NCBI GenBank assembly: GCA_022707965.1
Contig: JAKIZO010000006.1
Span: 309 to 32,972, forward strand
Length of the DNA stretch: 32,664 nucleotides
Direction of reading: 5' to 3'
From: Bacteroidota bacterium
Lineage (GTDB): Bacteria > Bacteroidota > Ignavibacteria > Kapaibacteriales > UBA2268
Shown here: positions 1-6,943 of the stretch, in pieces
Position numbering within the stretch: position 1 is the first letter of the stretch
Layout of the letters: the number at the start of each line of letters is the position of its first letter
Program-made: the position numbers and the translations under genes
The notes under the pieces: model-generated
The model's database searches: none
Told to the model about the DNA's origin: nothing
Seen by the model: only the letters and a program-made list of their open reading frames with translations

Positions 1-2
1 TT

Positions 3-338
3 CAGGTATATGACTATTTCGATAACAATCACAAGCTTCTGACAAAAGAACAGATTTTCGAACTATCTGAGACTGCAAAAGCAACAAGTAGTATTATTAC
101 TTCTATTGCAAATTCTATTATGAATAGAGAATATTTCAATCAAAACATTGATGATAGATTTGAATCAATTCGTACTCGTCTTGATCAATTTAAGTCTGAA
201 CAAGCAAAAAGAATGAACCAAGGAACTTCGACTACCTGGCAAAACCTTCTATATTTAAGTTTTATCGATTATTGCGAGAGGTTAGCTCTTAACTCGCTTA
301 AAGTTGGTAAAGCTATGCGTAAGTTCTTTGTTGATTAA
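3..338 (+). CDS. C-terminal fragment of a helical protein, possibly PhoU-like tail of a Na/Pi cotransporter
   Basis: The reading frame is open from the left edge to a TAA at 336-338, so this is the last ~111 codons of a gene that begins outside the window. The Met at 120 is internal and not a convincing start. The visible protein is all helix-forming, hydrophilic and charged. It ends in a segment (LLYLSFIDYCERLALNSL...) that resembles the closing helices of PhoU-type domains, which are fused to the end of Na/Pi-cotransporter II-like proteins. That resemblance is a by-eye inference, and the membrane part that would settle it is missing. A strong hairpin followed by five T lies about 65 bases after the stop and could end its transcript. 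Confidence 0.6.
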   Translation, partial: QVYDYFDNNHKLLTKEQIFELSETAKATSSIITSIANSIMNREYFNQNIDDRFESIRTRLDQFKSEQAKRMNQGTSTTWQNLLYLSFIDYCERLALNSLKVGKAMRKFFVD

Positions 339-403
339 TATCAAGTTACTTAAAAGAAAGATATTGTTTCCAGTTTATAACGGTCTCAAACGCACATTTT
401 TGT

Positions 404-436
404 AACCTTCGGAAGGTTTGGAACCTTCCGAAGGTT
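404..436. terminator. Double-palindrome repeat, copy 1, terminator-like
   Basis: Two 15-base arms, AACCTTCGGAAGGTT (404-418) and AACCTTCCGAAGGTT (422-436), are perfect reverse complements around a 3-base loop. Each arm is also a palindrome around its central base. On the plus strand the stem runs into TTTTT, which fits an intrinsic terminator for the truncated gene ending at 338. On the minus strand no T tract follows. It lies between convergent genes. Related copies lie at 6247, 11258 and 21707. Confidence 0.7.
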
Positions 437-450
437 TTTAATAAAGAATT

Positions 451-478
451 GTAGGGACAAGGTAAGCCACGCCCCTAC
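451..478. repeat. Imperfect inverted repeat, GTAGGG...CCCTAC type
   Basis: The outer 6 bases (GTAGGG at 451-456, CCCTAC at 473-478) pair perfectly. The 12-base arms 451-462 and 467-478 agree at 9 positions around a TAAG loop. The local base composition is much richer in G+C than the flanks. Elements bounded by GTAGGG(A/G)C and its complement are recurrent intergenic repeats in many bacterial genomes, so this is probably one copy of a REP- or MITE-like family. No other copy occurs in this window, so the family assignment is inference. Confidence 0.5.
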
Positions 479-562
479 ATAATTACATATATTAAATTCT
501 CTTAAATATATTCTCTTTTAGAAATTTATGCAAAATCGAGAATCAAATTTGTTATTAATCCA

Positions 563-1765
563 TCAAATTGTTTTATGGTCAAATCCTTCAATATATTGCG
601 TTACAAAGTCCTTTGGCAGTTTGCGTTTTTTGATTTTATTGACCCTGAAATAAAACAAAGTACTGTATAGAATTGTTTGAACTATCATTATTGTTAGTTC
701 ATTTATTGCAAAATATAATGAATTTTGCATTTGTGTAACTTTCATTATCGCTTGCAAAAACGGAACGAGTGGAAATAGATAAGAGAAGTATTTGATAGCT
801 TCTAACAATTGATTTTGTGGCCAGGCAAATCCCGTGAGCATAAAAAACGGATAGCTTGTAAAACCAAGAATTACAAAAACTGTAATTCTATGCTTGAAAA
901 ATGTCCCGACAAATAATCCAAATGAAGCAGATGCCGCTATTCCAAGTGTGGCAATTAATAGTTTGCTTGCAAGAGTGCTCTGGTATCCTATGTGATAAAA
1001 TGGAGCAAGAAATATAAAATAAATAAGTGCATAAATAATAAAAAATAAGATATAAGAAATCAGTTTACCCGCCGTAATCAAGCTAATGTTTCTTGAAACA
1101 AGAAATTGGTCGCGCCAATTATTCATTCCCCATTCCTTCGCTTGGGAAGCGGCAACGCCGATAAAAATAATCTGAGAAATAATAATTATCAAGAGACCAG
1201 GAAGTATTAAATCTCCATAGGTTAAATAAGGATTAAAGAGATATTGGAAATTAATTTTAACGGGCTGCGCATATCCAATCTCTTGAAGAACAGGTGTCCC
1301 CTTTTTCATAAGAGCGGAAGCTGTAACCTTAGCGCCATAGGTTGTAACAATTTGCGAAATAGGCAGACCAATATCGCTCAGTACCAACAACCTTCCTGGA
1401 TTAATCAGAAGCTGGACAGATGTCTTTCTACCATATTTCAGATTTTCAGAAAAATTCTGCGGGATAATAATAGCTCCGTGAATGTTTTCTTTTGCCATCT
1501 CTTTTATTATTTCATCTTCGGAGTGCAATATTTGTGTTACAGCAATGTTTTGGTGAGCATCAATTTCACGGACCAAACTGCGGGATAAATTCGTGTTGTC
1601 TCTATCAAGAACTGCTATTGGGACGTTTTCTTCTGCTTTGTGCAAATATATTGCCCCATAAAGTAGAGGATAAGCAATTGGCGCAACAAAGAAAATTAAT
1701 GCAAGATTTCTGTCCAGAAAGACTTTTCTTAATTCTCTTTTTATGATAGATAATAACTCTTTCAT
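563..1765 (-). CDS. ABC-2 type transporter permease (second of pair)
   Basis: A 400-residue inner-membrane protein with the YhhJ/YbhS/YbhR layout. One membrane helix (about 21-41) is followed by a long extracytoplasmic domain (about 42-180) ending in a FNPYLTY stretch, then about five more helices (roughly 185-207, 232-256, 268-290, 294-312, 355-376). Proteins of this family form the membrane channel of tripartite exporters for drugs or other small molecules. The start is fixed by tight coupling: the ATG follows the stop of the upstream permease with one base between. It is the last gene of the tetR-tolC-hlyD-permease-permease operon. The pair is not a duplication in tandem at the sequence level but shares the same architecture. 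No nucleotide-binding domain is fused to it. The substrate cannot be told from sequence. Confidence 0.9.
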   Translation of the reverse strand: MKELLSIIKRELRKVFLDRNLALIFFVAPIAYPLLYGAIYLHKAEENVPIAVLDRDNTNLSRSLVREIDAHQNIAVTQILHSEDEIIKEMAKENIHGAIIIPQNFSENLKYGRKTSVQLLINPGRLLVLSDIGLPISQIVTTYGAKVTASALMKKGTPVLQEIGYAQPVKINFQYLFNPYLTYGDLILPGLLIIIISQIIFIGVAASQAKEWGMNNWRDQFLVSRNISLITAGKLISYILFFIIYALIYFIFLAPFYHIGYQSTLASKLLIATLGIAASASFGLFVGTFFKHRITVFVILGFTSYPFFMLTGFAWPQNQLLEAIKYFSYLFPLVPFLQAIMKVTQMQNSLYFAINELTIMIVQTILYSTLFYFRVNKIKKRKLPKDFVTQYIEGFDHKTI

Positions 1766-1766
1766 A

Positions 1767-2972
1767 TTATTTAGTAACCGAATTTATTTCACGTCTTTGA
1801 AATACTTCACGGAACCAATCTCTCATTTTGCTTCCGACTGAACCCATCAAAATAATAATCAATGCCCAAATGACTAATGCAATGATTGTTAATTGAACGT
1901 AGCCGCGTTCGGGGTTGGAGCCAAAAAGAAATAATGGGAAGAAAGCTTCAAGATAATGAGTAAGTGGTATCAACTCGGCGAATTTGCTAATTGCTTCTGG
2001 CATAGCCCAACGTGGAAATGTATAACCACTGAATACAAAAGATGGTGCGTTTATTACTAAAAGTGCTTGGGCAGCAGTAACCAAATTCGATAAAATAAGC
2101 GATAGAAATGAGCCCATTCCAATTGAAGCAATGATATATAAATTCGTAAGCAAAATTATTTTGCCATATCCAGTGTTGATTGGTATTCCGAGAAGCGGGA
2201 AAAATACAGAGAATAAAATTACAGCAGCCATCAAAGAGAGCAAATAAATTGGTGTTAATCGTGCTAATAACCAAGGTGTTTTATAACCTTTTCGAGGTGT
2301 TATTCGACCTGGTGCTGTTTCTTTTTCCTCGCGAAATACCCATATTGCCGCAAAACTGCAAGACATTTGCAATATAGATAATAGCATTCCCGGAAGCAAA
2401 TAAATCGCGTAATTAAAATAAGGATTGCCAGGAGCGAAAATATCGGTAATTATAGGCGTTGCACGAAGAGAGGCTTCTTTCTTGCTAAATCCTTTATCGA
2501 CAAGTCTTCTAATCTGAATGTTTTTTGATTCGTCGAGCAAAACTTGTGCTATTGCTTTATATAGCACTTTACTATATATCATATTAAATCCATTTACGAC
2601 AATATCAGTGCTACCACCTTTTCCTTGTTTGATTTTTTTAGTAAAGTCAGGTTCGAAAATAATTGTCGCAAATGATTTGTTGCTTTTGATTAAACTATCT
2701 GCTATAGACTTATCGTTTGTAACGAGAGCAACACAGACAGATTCGACCGCATCTAATTTATTAGTAATTGCACGTGTAAGTTCAGAACCATCATAATCAA
2801 CTACCACAACGGGAACCTCCACTACATCCCCATTGACAAATGCTATGCTCAACACACTCCAAGCAAGCAGCGGCATAAGAAAAGCAATTACGGCAACGTG
2901 CGGTCGCCTCTTCAATTTCCGAGTTTCATTAATCAAAAAATAATTATATAGAAACCAAAAATTTCTTCTCAT
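1767..2972 (-). CDS. ABC-2 type transporter permease (first of pair)
   Basis: A 401-residue membrane protein with the same plan as its downstream neighbour. A basic N-terminus is followed by a helix (about 26-46), a periplasmic domain (about 47-185) with the family's NPYFNY motif near 183-188, and a C-terminal block of five or so helices. The domain after helix 1 begins with a VPVVVVDYDGS strand, as in YbhR-like permeases. The ATG overlaps the hlyD stop in an ATGA tetramer, so the two are translationally coupled. Expected to pair with the next permease as a heterodimer. Such permeases normally need an ABC ATPase (YbhF type), and none is encoded between or beside these genes, so the ATPase must come from elsewhere or the complex works differently. 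Confidence 0.9.
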   Translation of the reverse strand: MRRNFWFLYNYFLINETRKLKRRPHVAVIAFLMPLLAWSVLSIAFVNGDVVEVPVVVVDYDGSELTRAITNKLDAVESVCVALVTNDKSIADSLIKSNKSFATIIFEPDFTKKIKQGKGGSTDIVVNGFNMIYSKVLYKAIAQVLLDESKNIQIRRLVDKGFSKKEASLRATPIITDIFAPGNPYFNYAIYLLPGMLLSILQMSCSFAAIWVFREEKETAPGRITPRKGYKTPWLLARLTPIYLLSLMAAVILFSVFFPLLGIPINTGYGKIILLTNLYIIASIGMGSFLSLILSNLVTAAQALLVINAPSFVFSGYTFPRWAMPEAISKFAELIPLTHYLEAFFPLFLFGSNPERGYVQLTIIALVIWALIIILMGSVGSKMRDWFREVFQRREINSVTK

Positions 2973-3967
2973 TTTTTATTTTTCTTTGGAATAGTGAAAC
3001 GAACTGTCATTCCGGGGCGGAGCGATTGAATTTTGTTTTCAACTGGCTTCAACTTAACAGTAAATGAGCGAGTTTCGAAAGTTGCTTTATCCGCACTAAT
3101 TCTCCAATTAGCATAATCAGCCATAGCGGAGAAATTTACAACTTTGAATTTTGTATTAATTCCCAGTCCGTCAATCCTTCCAGCCAACACGTCGCCAATT
3201 TTAATATTTTCAAGTTCAAGTGCAGGCAGGTTCAGTTCGACCCACACATCTTTTGGGTCAATAATTGTAATTCCGGGATAACCAGTTGCAACAAGTTCCC
3301 CTGCGTCAACGAACCTCTTTGAAACAATACCTGAAATTGGACTTGTAATAATCGATTCATCAAGGTATGCTGCAACTTCTTCAAGCGATTCAACTGCTCG
3401 ACGCAGCTGACCACGAGCCATATCTTTTTGCTCACTTCGCGAACCGGTAATTGCCATATCGAGTTGGGCGCGAGCAGCTTCTTTTTGAGCGCGAGCGGCA
3501 TCGTATTTTTGTTTTGCTACGTCAAAGTCCTGTGCAGATAATAATTTATCTTCAAAAAGTGCTTTCATTCTCTGAAAAGTTTTTTCTGCGAGTTCAAATT
3601 GGCTCGAAGCTGCATCAAATTGGCGACGCGCCATTTCGATTTCTTCTTTTCTTGCACCTGCAATTAACATATTCAACTGCGCGCGAGCACTTTCGACAGC
3701 ACCTTCCGCTTGAAAATACTTTGCTTTGAGTTCCCGGTCTGTGAGCTTTGCAATAGTATCGCCTACGCTAATTGCATCACCTTCGTCTACTTTAATCCAG
3801 TCAATTCTACCAGGAATTTTGGGCGAAACGTCATATTCGCGCATTTCTACTTGCCCAACACGAACGAAAGTTTTTTCCTCTTTCCCAAATGATAAAATTA
3901 CTATAATTCCAACGATAATCACTGCAATAGCAATAAAAAGCAATGTTAGAGCAGTTTTCTTTTTCAT
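2969..3967 (-). CDS. HlyD/EmrA-family periplasmic adaptor (membrane fusion protein)
   Basis: A 332-residue adaptor that would link the inner-membrane permeases to the TolC-like outer-membrane channel. It has an N-terminal membrane anchor (about 7-27), a first half lipoyl-like domain (SPKIPGRIDWIKVDEGD), and a long alpha-hairpin rich in Ala, Arg, Glu and Gln (about 75-200). The returning lipoyl half (SPISGIVSKRFVDAGE) and a beta-barrel domain follow. The hairpin carries an internal repeat: ARAQLNMLIAG...MARRQF and ARAQLDMAITG...MARGQL. A clear AAAGGAG lies 6 bases before the ATG. The gene starts 15 bases after tolC and overlaps the next permease by 4 bases. Confidence 0.93.
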   Translation of the reverse strand: MKKKTALTLLFIAIAVIIVGIIVILSFGKEEKTFVRVGQVEMREYDVSPKIPGRIDWIKVDEGDAISVGDTIAKLTDRELKAKYFQAEGAVESARAQLNMLIAGARKEEIEMARRQFDAASSQFELAEKTFQRMKALFEDKLLSAQDFDVAKQKYDAARAQKEAARAQLDMAITGSRSEQKDMARGQLRRAVESLEEVAAYLDESIITSPISGIVSKRFVDAGELVATGYPGITIIDPKDVWVELNLPALELENIKIGDVLAGRIDGLGINTKFKVVNFSAMADYANWRISADKATFETRSFTVKLKPVENKIQSLRPGMTVRFTIPKKNKK

Positions 3968-3982
3968 TTTATCTCCTTTATA

Positions 3983-5431
3983 TTAATTATTCTTTTCCCA
4001 AATATTTAGAAAATAATCGTTATTATTAATTATCTTACAGATTTGAACAAGATTGGAGTAATAGTCTTTCAAAGCGTTATTCCTTTTAAGCTTAATTGCT
4101 TCAAGAGAAAGTTCGGCATCGAGCACCTCAATAGATGTTCCCAGACCAGTTTCATAACGTTTTTCGTTAAGTCGTAAATTTTCAGTTGCTTGTTGAATTG
4201 CATCTTCAAGCATAAGGTAGCTATTTTCGGCAAGTTTCATTTCCATATAGTAATTTCTGACGCCAAGTTCGATTTTTCTCTCTATTTCTGCTGCTAATGC
4301 GTTGTAGCTTTCGCTTTCTGCTTTTGCAGCCTGGTAGTCGTTAGTACGGCGCATTCCGTTGAAAATAGTGAAGCTTGCGCCAATACCGACTGCCCATTTT
4401 GGGTCTATTGCCGAGCGGTAATGGTCGAATACATCATACATCCCAAAACCATAGATAGTTGGGAAATAGTTTGCCATTTCTGCTTTTGCTTTTGCATCTA
4501 ATGCTTTAGCACCATAACGAATTTGTTCGAGAAGCGGATTGTTGTTTTTTGCAATTTCAATGAAATATTCAGCATTTTGCTCAACTGTTTTGTATTGAAT
4601 TTTTTCAGCCAACTGTGAGATTTCATTATTATTCAGCAACGACGAAAGTGCAATTTTTGCAATTTTTAGTTTTTCTTCTGCTTCAAACACGTTTCTCTTT
4701 GCCTCAGATAATGCAACATCAGCGCGAAGTTTGTCGTGAGGTGCAATTAGCCCCTGTTTTAGCATTCCCTGGGCGCGTTCGTTGTGCTTTTCAATAGTTT
4801 TTAGAGCATCATATCGCACTTGCAGATTTTCTTCAGCAATTAATACATTGATATAAGCATTAATTACCTGACTGACAATTTCAGCAGTTTCAGCATCTAA
4901 TTTTTTCAGTTCAAGCTCTTTTTGTGCTCTGGAGGCATCAACCCCCGCAGAAATTTTTCCACCAGTAAAAATAGGTTGGTTAATGGTAAAAGTCGCCTTA
5001 GGAAACGCTCTTTCTTTCAGTGTTTTTTCGAATTCGGGGATAGAGTTGTTAAGTTTTTCAGTTGCACCTTGTTTGATTGCTTGTTGCTGTTCGGCTGTTA
5101 GCGGTGCACCTGTTTTCAGTAAAGCCTCTAAGTTAGAAAATCCGACTTGATTATTTGCTTGCAGGGAAATCATAGCAGAACGGATTGGGGACAAATCAAT
5201 GACAATATCCCTATCGATATAATTGTACGTGATATCAAAATTAATGTTCGGTAAGTACCGACCGTAAGCCGATTGAACATTATTGGTTTTTGCTTCTACG
5301 TTTTTCTTCGCCGCTTCAATGCCTTTGTTTGTAGAAATTGAGCGATTAATTGCTTCTTTCAATGTAAGTTGAGCATTTGCATTATTAAAAAATAGGAGCA
5401 AACCAATCAAACATAAAATTTTGTTTTTCAT
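3983..5431 (-). CDS. TolC-family outer-membrane efflux protein
   Basis: The outer-membrane channel of the export system. I start it at the ATG at 5431 (482 residues) because the protein then opens with a textbook signal peptide, MKNKILCLIGLLLFFNNANA, cleaved before QLT. The in-frame ATG at 5464 would add 11 residues and lies inside a sequence that looks like a regulator binding site. The two OEP repeats are visible: long helices rich in Ala, Glu, Lys and Asn, with the ALLKTGAPLTAEQQQ insert near the start. The second half contains NYFPTIYGFGMYDVF and ETGLGTSIEVLDAELSLEAIKLKRNNALKDYYSNLVQICKI-like features typical of the family. It is followed 15 bases later by hlyD. Confidence 0.92.
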   Translation of the reverse strand: MKNKILCLIGLLLFFNNANAQLTLKEAINRSISTNKGIEAAKKNVEAKTNNVQSAYGRYLPNINFDITYNYIDRDIVIDLSPIRSAMISLQANNQVGFSNLEALLKTGAPLTAEQQQAIKQGATEKLNNSIPEFEKTLKERAFPKATFTINQPIFTGGKISAGVDASRAQKELELKKLDAETAEIVSQVINAYINVLIAEENLQVRYDALKTIEKHNERAQGMLKQGLIAPHDKLRADVALSEAKRNVFEAEEKLKIAKIALSSLLNNNEISQLAEKIQYKTVEQNAEYFIEIAKNNNPLLEQIRYGAKALDAKAKAEMANYFPTIYGFGMYDVFDHYRSAIDPKWAVGIGASFTIFNGMRRTNDYQAAKAESESYNALAAEIERKIELGVRNYYMEMKLAENSYLMLEDAIQQATENLRLNEKRYETGLGTSIEVLDAELSLEAIKLKRNNALKDYYSNLVQICKIINNNDYFLNIWEKNN

Positions 5432-5447
5432 ATTTTTATTTCTGAAT

Positions 5448-5465
5448 AATGAACCATAATTCACT
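5448..5465. promoter_or_regulatory. Candidate TetR operator upstream of tolC
   Basis: AATGAACCATAATTCACT lies 16 bases before the preferred tolC start. Its first 16 bases are identical to the site at 6062-6077 in front of tetR. The site is an inverted repeat (AATGAA / TTCACT) with a 6-base centre and one mismatch in the arms. Position and duplication suggest a binding site for the adjacent TetR-family repressor. The assignment is inference. Confidence 0.5.
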
Positions 5466-5470
5466 TTTTT

Positions 5471-6046
5471 TTATTTAAGTCCGTAGATAATATAATTAAA
5501 CAAAGTATCGGTTAGTTCTTCTTTTGAGTAGGACAACAGATCATCTGATTTTGAAGCAATCCAGAACCAAACTCCACCAATAATAAACATAGTTGCATCC
5601 TTGGGGTTCATATCTTTTCTGAAAATATTCGCTTTTATTCCATCAGTAATTAATTCTTCGATTAATTTCTGTGAGTTCTCGACAGTTTTGGATAATTTTT
5701 CTTTTTTGTTAGAATTCCAGAAGCTATATTCATAAAGCAAGATTTTAGCGACTGATACATTTGAATAGATAAGTTCAATTATTTCACCCGTTATTTCTGC
5801 AATTTTTTGCAATGGTGTCATATTTTTTATCTTTTTCATTTCGAGAAGTTTGCTTTCAATCCGAGACCACGAACGGAGAAAAATTTCTTCGAGTATTGCT
5901 TCTTTGTTTTTGAAATACAAATAAATTGTTCCTGCTCCAATACCCGCAATTTCAGCAATTTTGCTAATTTTTGCTTTGTGAAAACCTTCACAAGCAAACA
6001 CCTGCGAAGCAGCATCCAGAATAATATCGTACTTATTATCAATCAT
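5471..6046 (-). CDS. TetR/AcrR-family transcriptional repressor
   Basis: A 191-residue regulator. The N-terminal helix-turn-helix is clear (IILDAASQVFACEGFHKAKISKIAEIAGIGAGTIYLYF-type sequence), including the GAGTIYLYFKNKE recognition helix and tail that define the family. The C-terminal ligand domain is all helical and too variable to name a ligand. I start it at the ATG at 6046, not 6088. The extra 14 residues would be read through a palindromic site, and the candidate -7 box (6086-6093) overlaps the upstream ATG, so the upstream ATG would not be in the transcript. The gene heads the efflux operon, and its stop lies 39 bases before the tolC start. It probably represses itself and the exporter until an exported compound binds. 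Confidence 0.92.
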   Translation of the reverse strand: MIDNKYDIILDAASQVFACEGFHKAKISKIAEIAGIGAGTIYLYFKNKEAILEEIFLRSWSRIESKLLEMKKIKNMTPLQKIAEITGEIIELIYSNVSVAKILLYEYSFWNSNKKEKLSKTVENSQKLIEELITDGIKANIFRKDMNPKDATMFIIGGVWFWIASKSDDLLSYSKEELTDTLFNYIIYGLK

Positions 6047-6061
6047 AAACACCAAATGAAC

Positions 6062-6079
6062 AATGAACCATAATTCATT
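6062..6079. promoter_or_regulatory. Candidate TetR operator upstream of tetR
   Basis: AATGAACCATAATTCATT is an inverted repeat with perfect 6-base arms (AATGAA / TTCATT) around CCATAA. It ends 15 bases before the tetR start and would cover the expected transcription start. A further half-site, AATGAAC, lies just beside it at 6055-6061. The same 16-base core recurs at 5448-5463. Confidence 0.55.
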
Positions 6080-6085
6080 AACGTG

Positions 6086-6093
6086 CAAAATTA
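6086..6093 (-). promoter_or_regulatory. Candidate -7 box for tetR
   Basis: On the minus strand this reads TAATTTTG, a match to the Bacteroidota TAnnTTTG -7 element. Transcription would start near 6080, at the edge of the candidate operator and upstream of the ATG at 6046. No good TTTG -33 element is seen at the usual distance, so the call is weak. Confidence 0.35.
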
Positions 6094-6246
6094 AATATTA
6101 TTTTCAGAATAAAAAAAATTTTTTCATACTTTTTGTTCTATCAGGTTCAATGGGTTCTCTTTACAAACTCGTAATCTAATCAAAAAACTATATTTATGTA
6201 ATGATACCCAAATTTTATTACGGCAATCTGATTAATAAGAATAAAA

Positions 6247-6278
6247 AACCTTCGGAAGTATGGATACTTCCGAAGGTT
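6247..6278 (-). terminator. Double-palindrome repeat, copy 2; intrinsic terminator of gcvH
   Basis: Arms AACCTTCGGAAGTAT (6247-6261) and ATACTTCCGAAGGTT (6264-6278) pair perfectly over 15 bases. On the minus strand the stem is followed by a TTTTTTATTCTTATT tract, a convincing Rho-independent terminator 35 bases after the gcvH stop. Compared with copy 1, both inner arm ends have changed together (GTT/AAC to TAT/ATA), so pairing is kept. Confidence 0.75.
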
Positions 6279-6313
6279 AGGAATTCTTTATTTGATTATT
6301 ACAGTAAAAGCGA

Positions 6314-6694
6314 TTATTTTCCAAGCATAGCTTTGTATGTTTCAACATCCATCAAAGAATCTAATTCTGCGGGATTACTCATTTCAATTTTAATCATCCA
6401 ACCTTCGCCGTAGGGGTCTTTGTTAACTATTTCGGGGTTGTCGTTGAGTGAACGATTAACTTCAACAACCTTTCCACTAACAGGTGCGAACAAATCAGCA
6501 ACAGTCTTAACTGCTTCGATAGTACCAAAGGACTGACCTGCTGATACTTCTGAAATATCATCAGGAATATCGACATAGACAACATCGCCCAATTCACCTT
6601 GTGCGTGGTCAGAAATTCCAATAGTTGCAATATTACCATCAACTTTAACCCACTCATGATCCTGAGTGTATTTTAATTCTGCGGGAAAATTCAT
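6314..6694 (-). CDS. gcvH: Glycine cleavage system H protein
   Basis: A 126-residue lipoyl carrier that shuttles the aminomethyl group between the P, T and L proteins of the glycine cleavage system. It may also serve as the entry point for lipoate. The sequence spans the full family length: KYTQDHEWVKVDGNIATIGIS at the start, a GDVVYVDIP strand, and the lipoylation loop GTIEAVKTVADLFAPVSGKV with the acceptor at Lys63. The loop reads EAVK where many homologues have ESVK. The C-terminal NPEIVNKDPYGEGWMIKIE block is intact. I chose the ATG at 6694 because TGGAG sits upstream of it; a longer frame to 6742 runs through the promoter. The gene is monocistronic here, and gcvP and gcvT are not in the window. 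Confidence 0.95.
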   Translation of the reverse strand: MNFPAELKYTQDHEWVKVDGNIATIGISDHAQGELGDVVYVDIPDDISEVSAGQSFGTIEAVKTVADLFAPVSGKVVEVNRSLNDNPEIVNKDPYGEGWMIKIEMSNPAELDSLMDVETYKAMLGK

Positions 6695-6715
6695 ATTTAT
6701 CTCCAAAAAATGTGA

Positions 6716-6727
6716 TGTAAATTTACA
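6716..6727. promoter_or_regulatory. Palindrome TGTAAATTTACA next to gcvH promoter
   Basis: A perfect 12-base palindrome directly abutting the -7 box of gcvH, so it would cover the transcription start. A near copy, TGTAAATTAACA, lies at 6747-6758, centre to centre 31 bases away (about three helical turns). The pair could be an operator for a dimeric regulator. The sequence is AT-rich, so chance is not excluded. Confidence 0.35.
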
Positions 6728-6760
6728 CAAAAATACAAACAAAAAATGTAAATTAACAAA
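6728..6760 (-). promoter_or_regulatory. Bacteroidota-type promoter for gcvH
   Basis: Read on the minus strand this is TTTG (6760-6757), 21 bases, then TATTTTTG (6735-6728). This matches the TTTG / TAnnTTTG arrangement of the primary sigma factor in Bacteroidota. Transcription would begin near 6722, about 28 bases before the ATG at 6694. Confidence 0.5.
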
Positions 6761-6868
6761 TAATTAGTTAAAATAATTAATCGCAGTCCTCTATACTGAT
6801 TAAAAGAAATTTTTATCGAGAAAACAGTATTTAATTACTATTAATTATGTAAATTAAAAAAAATATTA

Positions 6869-6876
6869 TAATTTTG
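6869..6876 (+). promoter_or_regulatory. Possible -7 box for mutA
   Basis: TAATTTTG matches TAnnTTTG and lies 67 bases before the mutA ATG. No TTTG is found at the expected -33 position, and the surrounding 200 bases are nearly pure A+T, so this could be chance. Confidence 0.25.
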
Positions 6877-6943
6877 AATAATTTATGTAGCAAAATTGTT
6901 TTTGCATTAATAATTGAATTATTAACAAATCAAGTGTAAAGCT

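Noticed and set aside
5432-5464. An N-terminal extension of TolC starting at 5464
   Set aside because: It would put 11 residues before a perfect signal peptide and overlaps the candidate operator.
6848-6859. TGTAAATTAAAA as a third copy of the gcvH palindrome motif
   Set aside because: It loses the right half-site and lies in an AT-rich stretch where such matches are expected by chance.
6743-6943. Cobalamin or glycine riboswitch before mutA or gcvH
   Set aside because: The region is almost pure A+T, with no B12-box-like sequence and no paired-helix scaffold.
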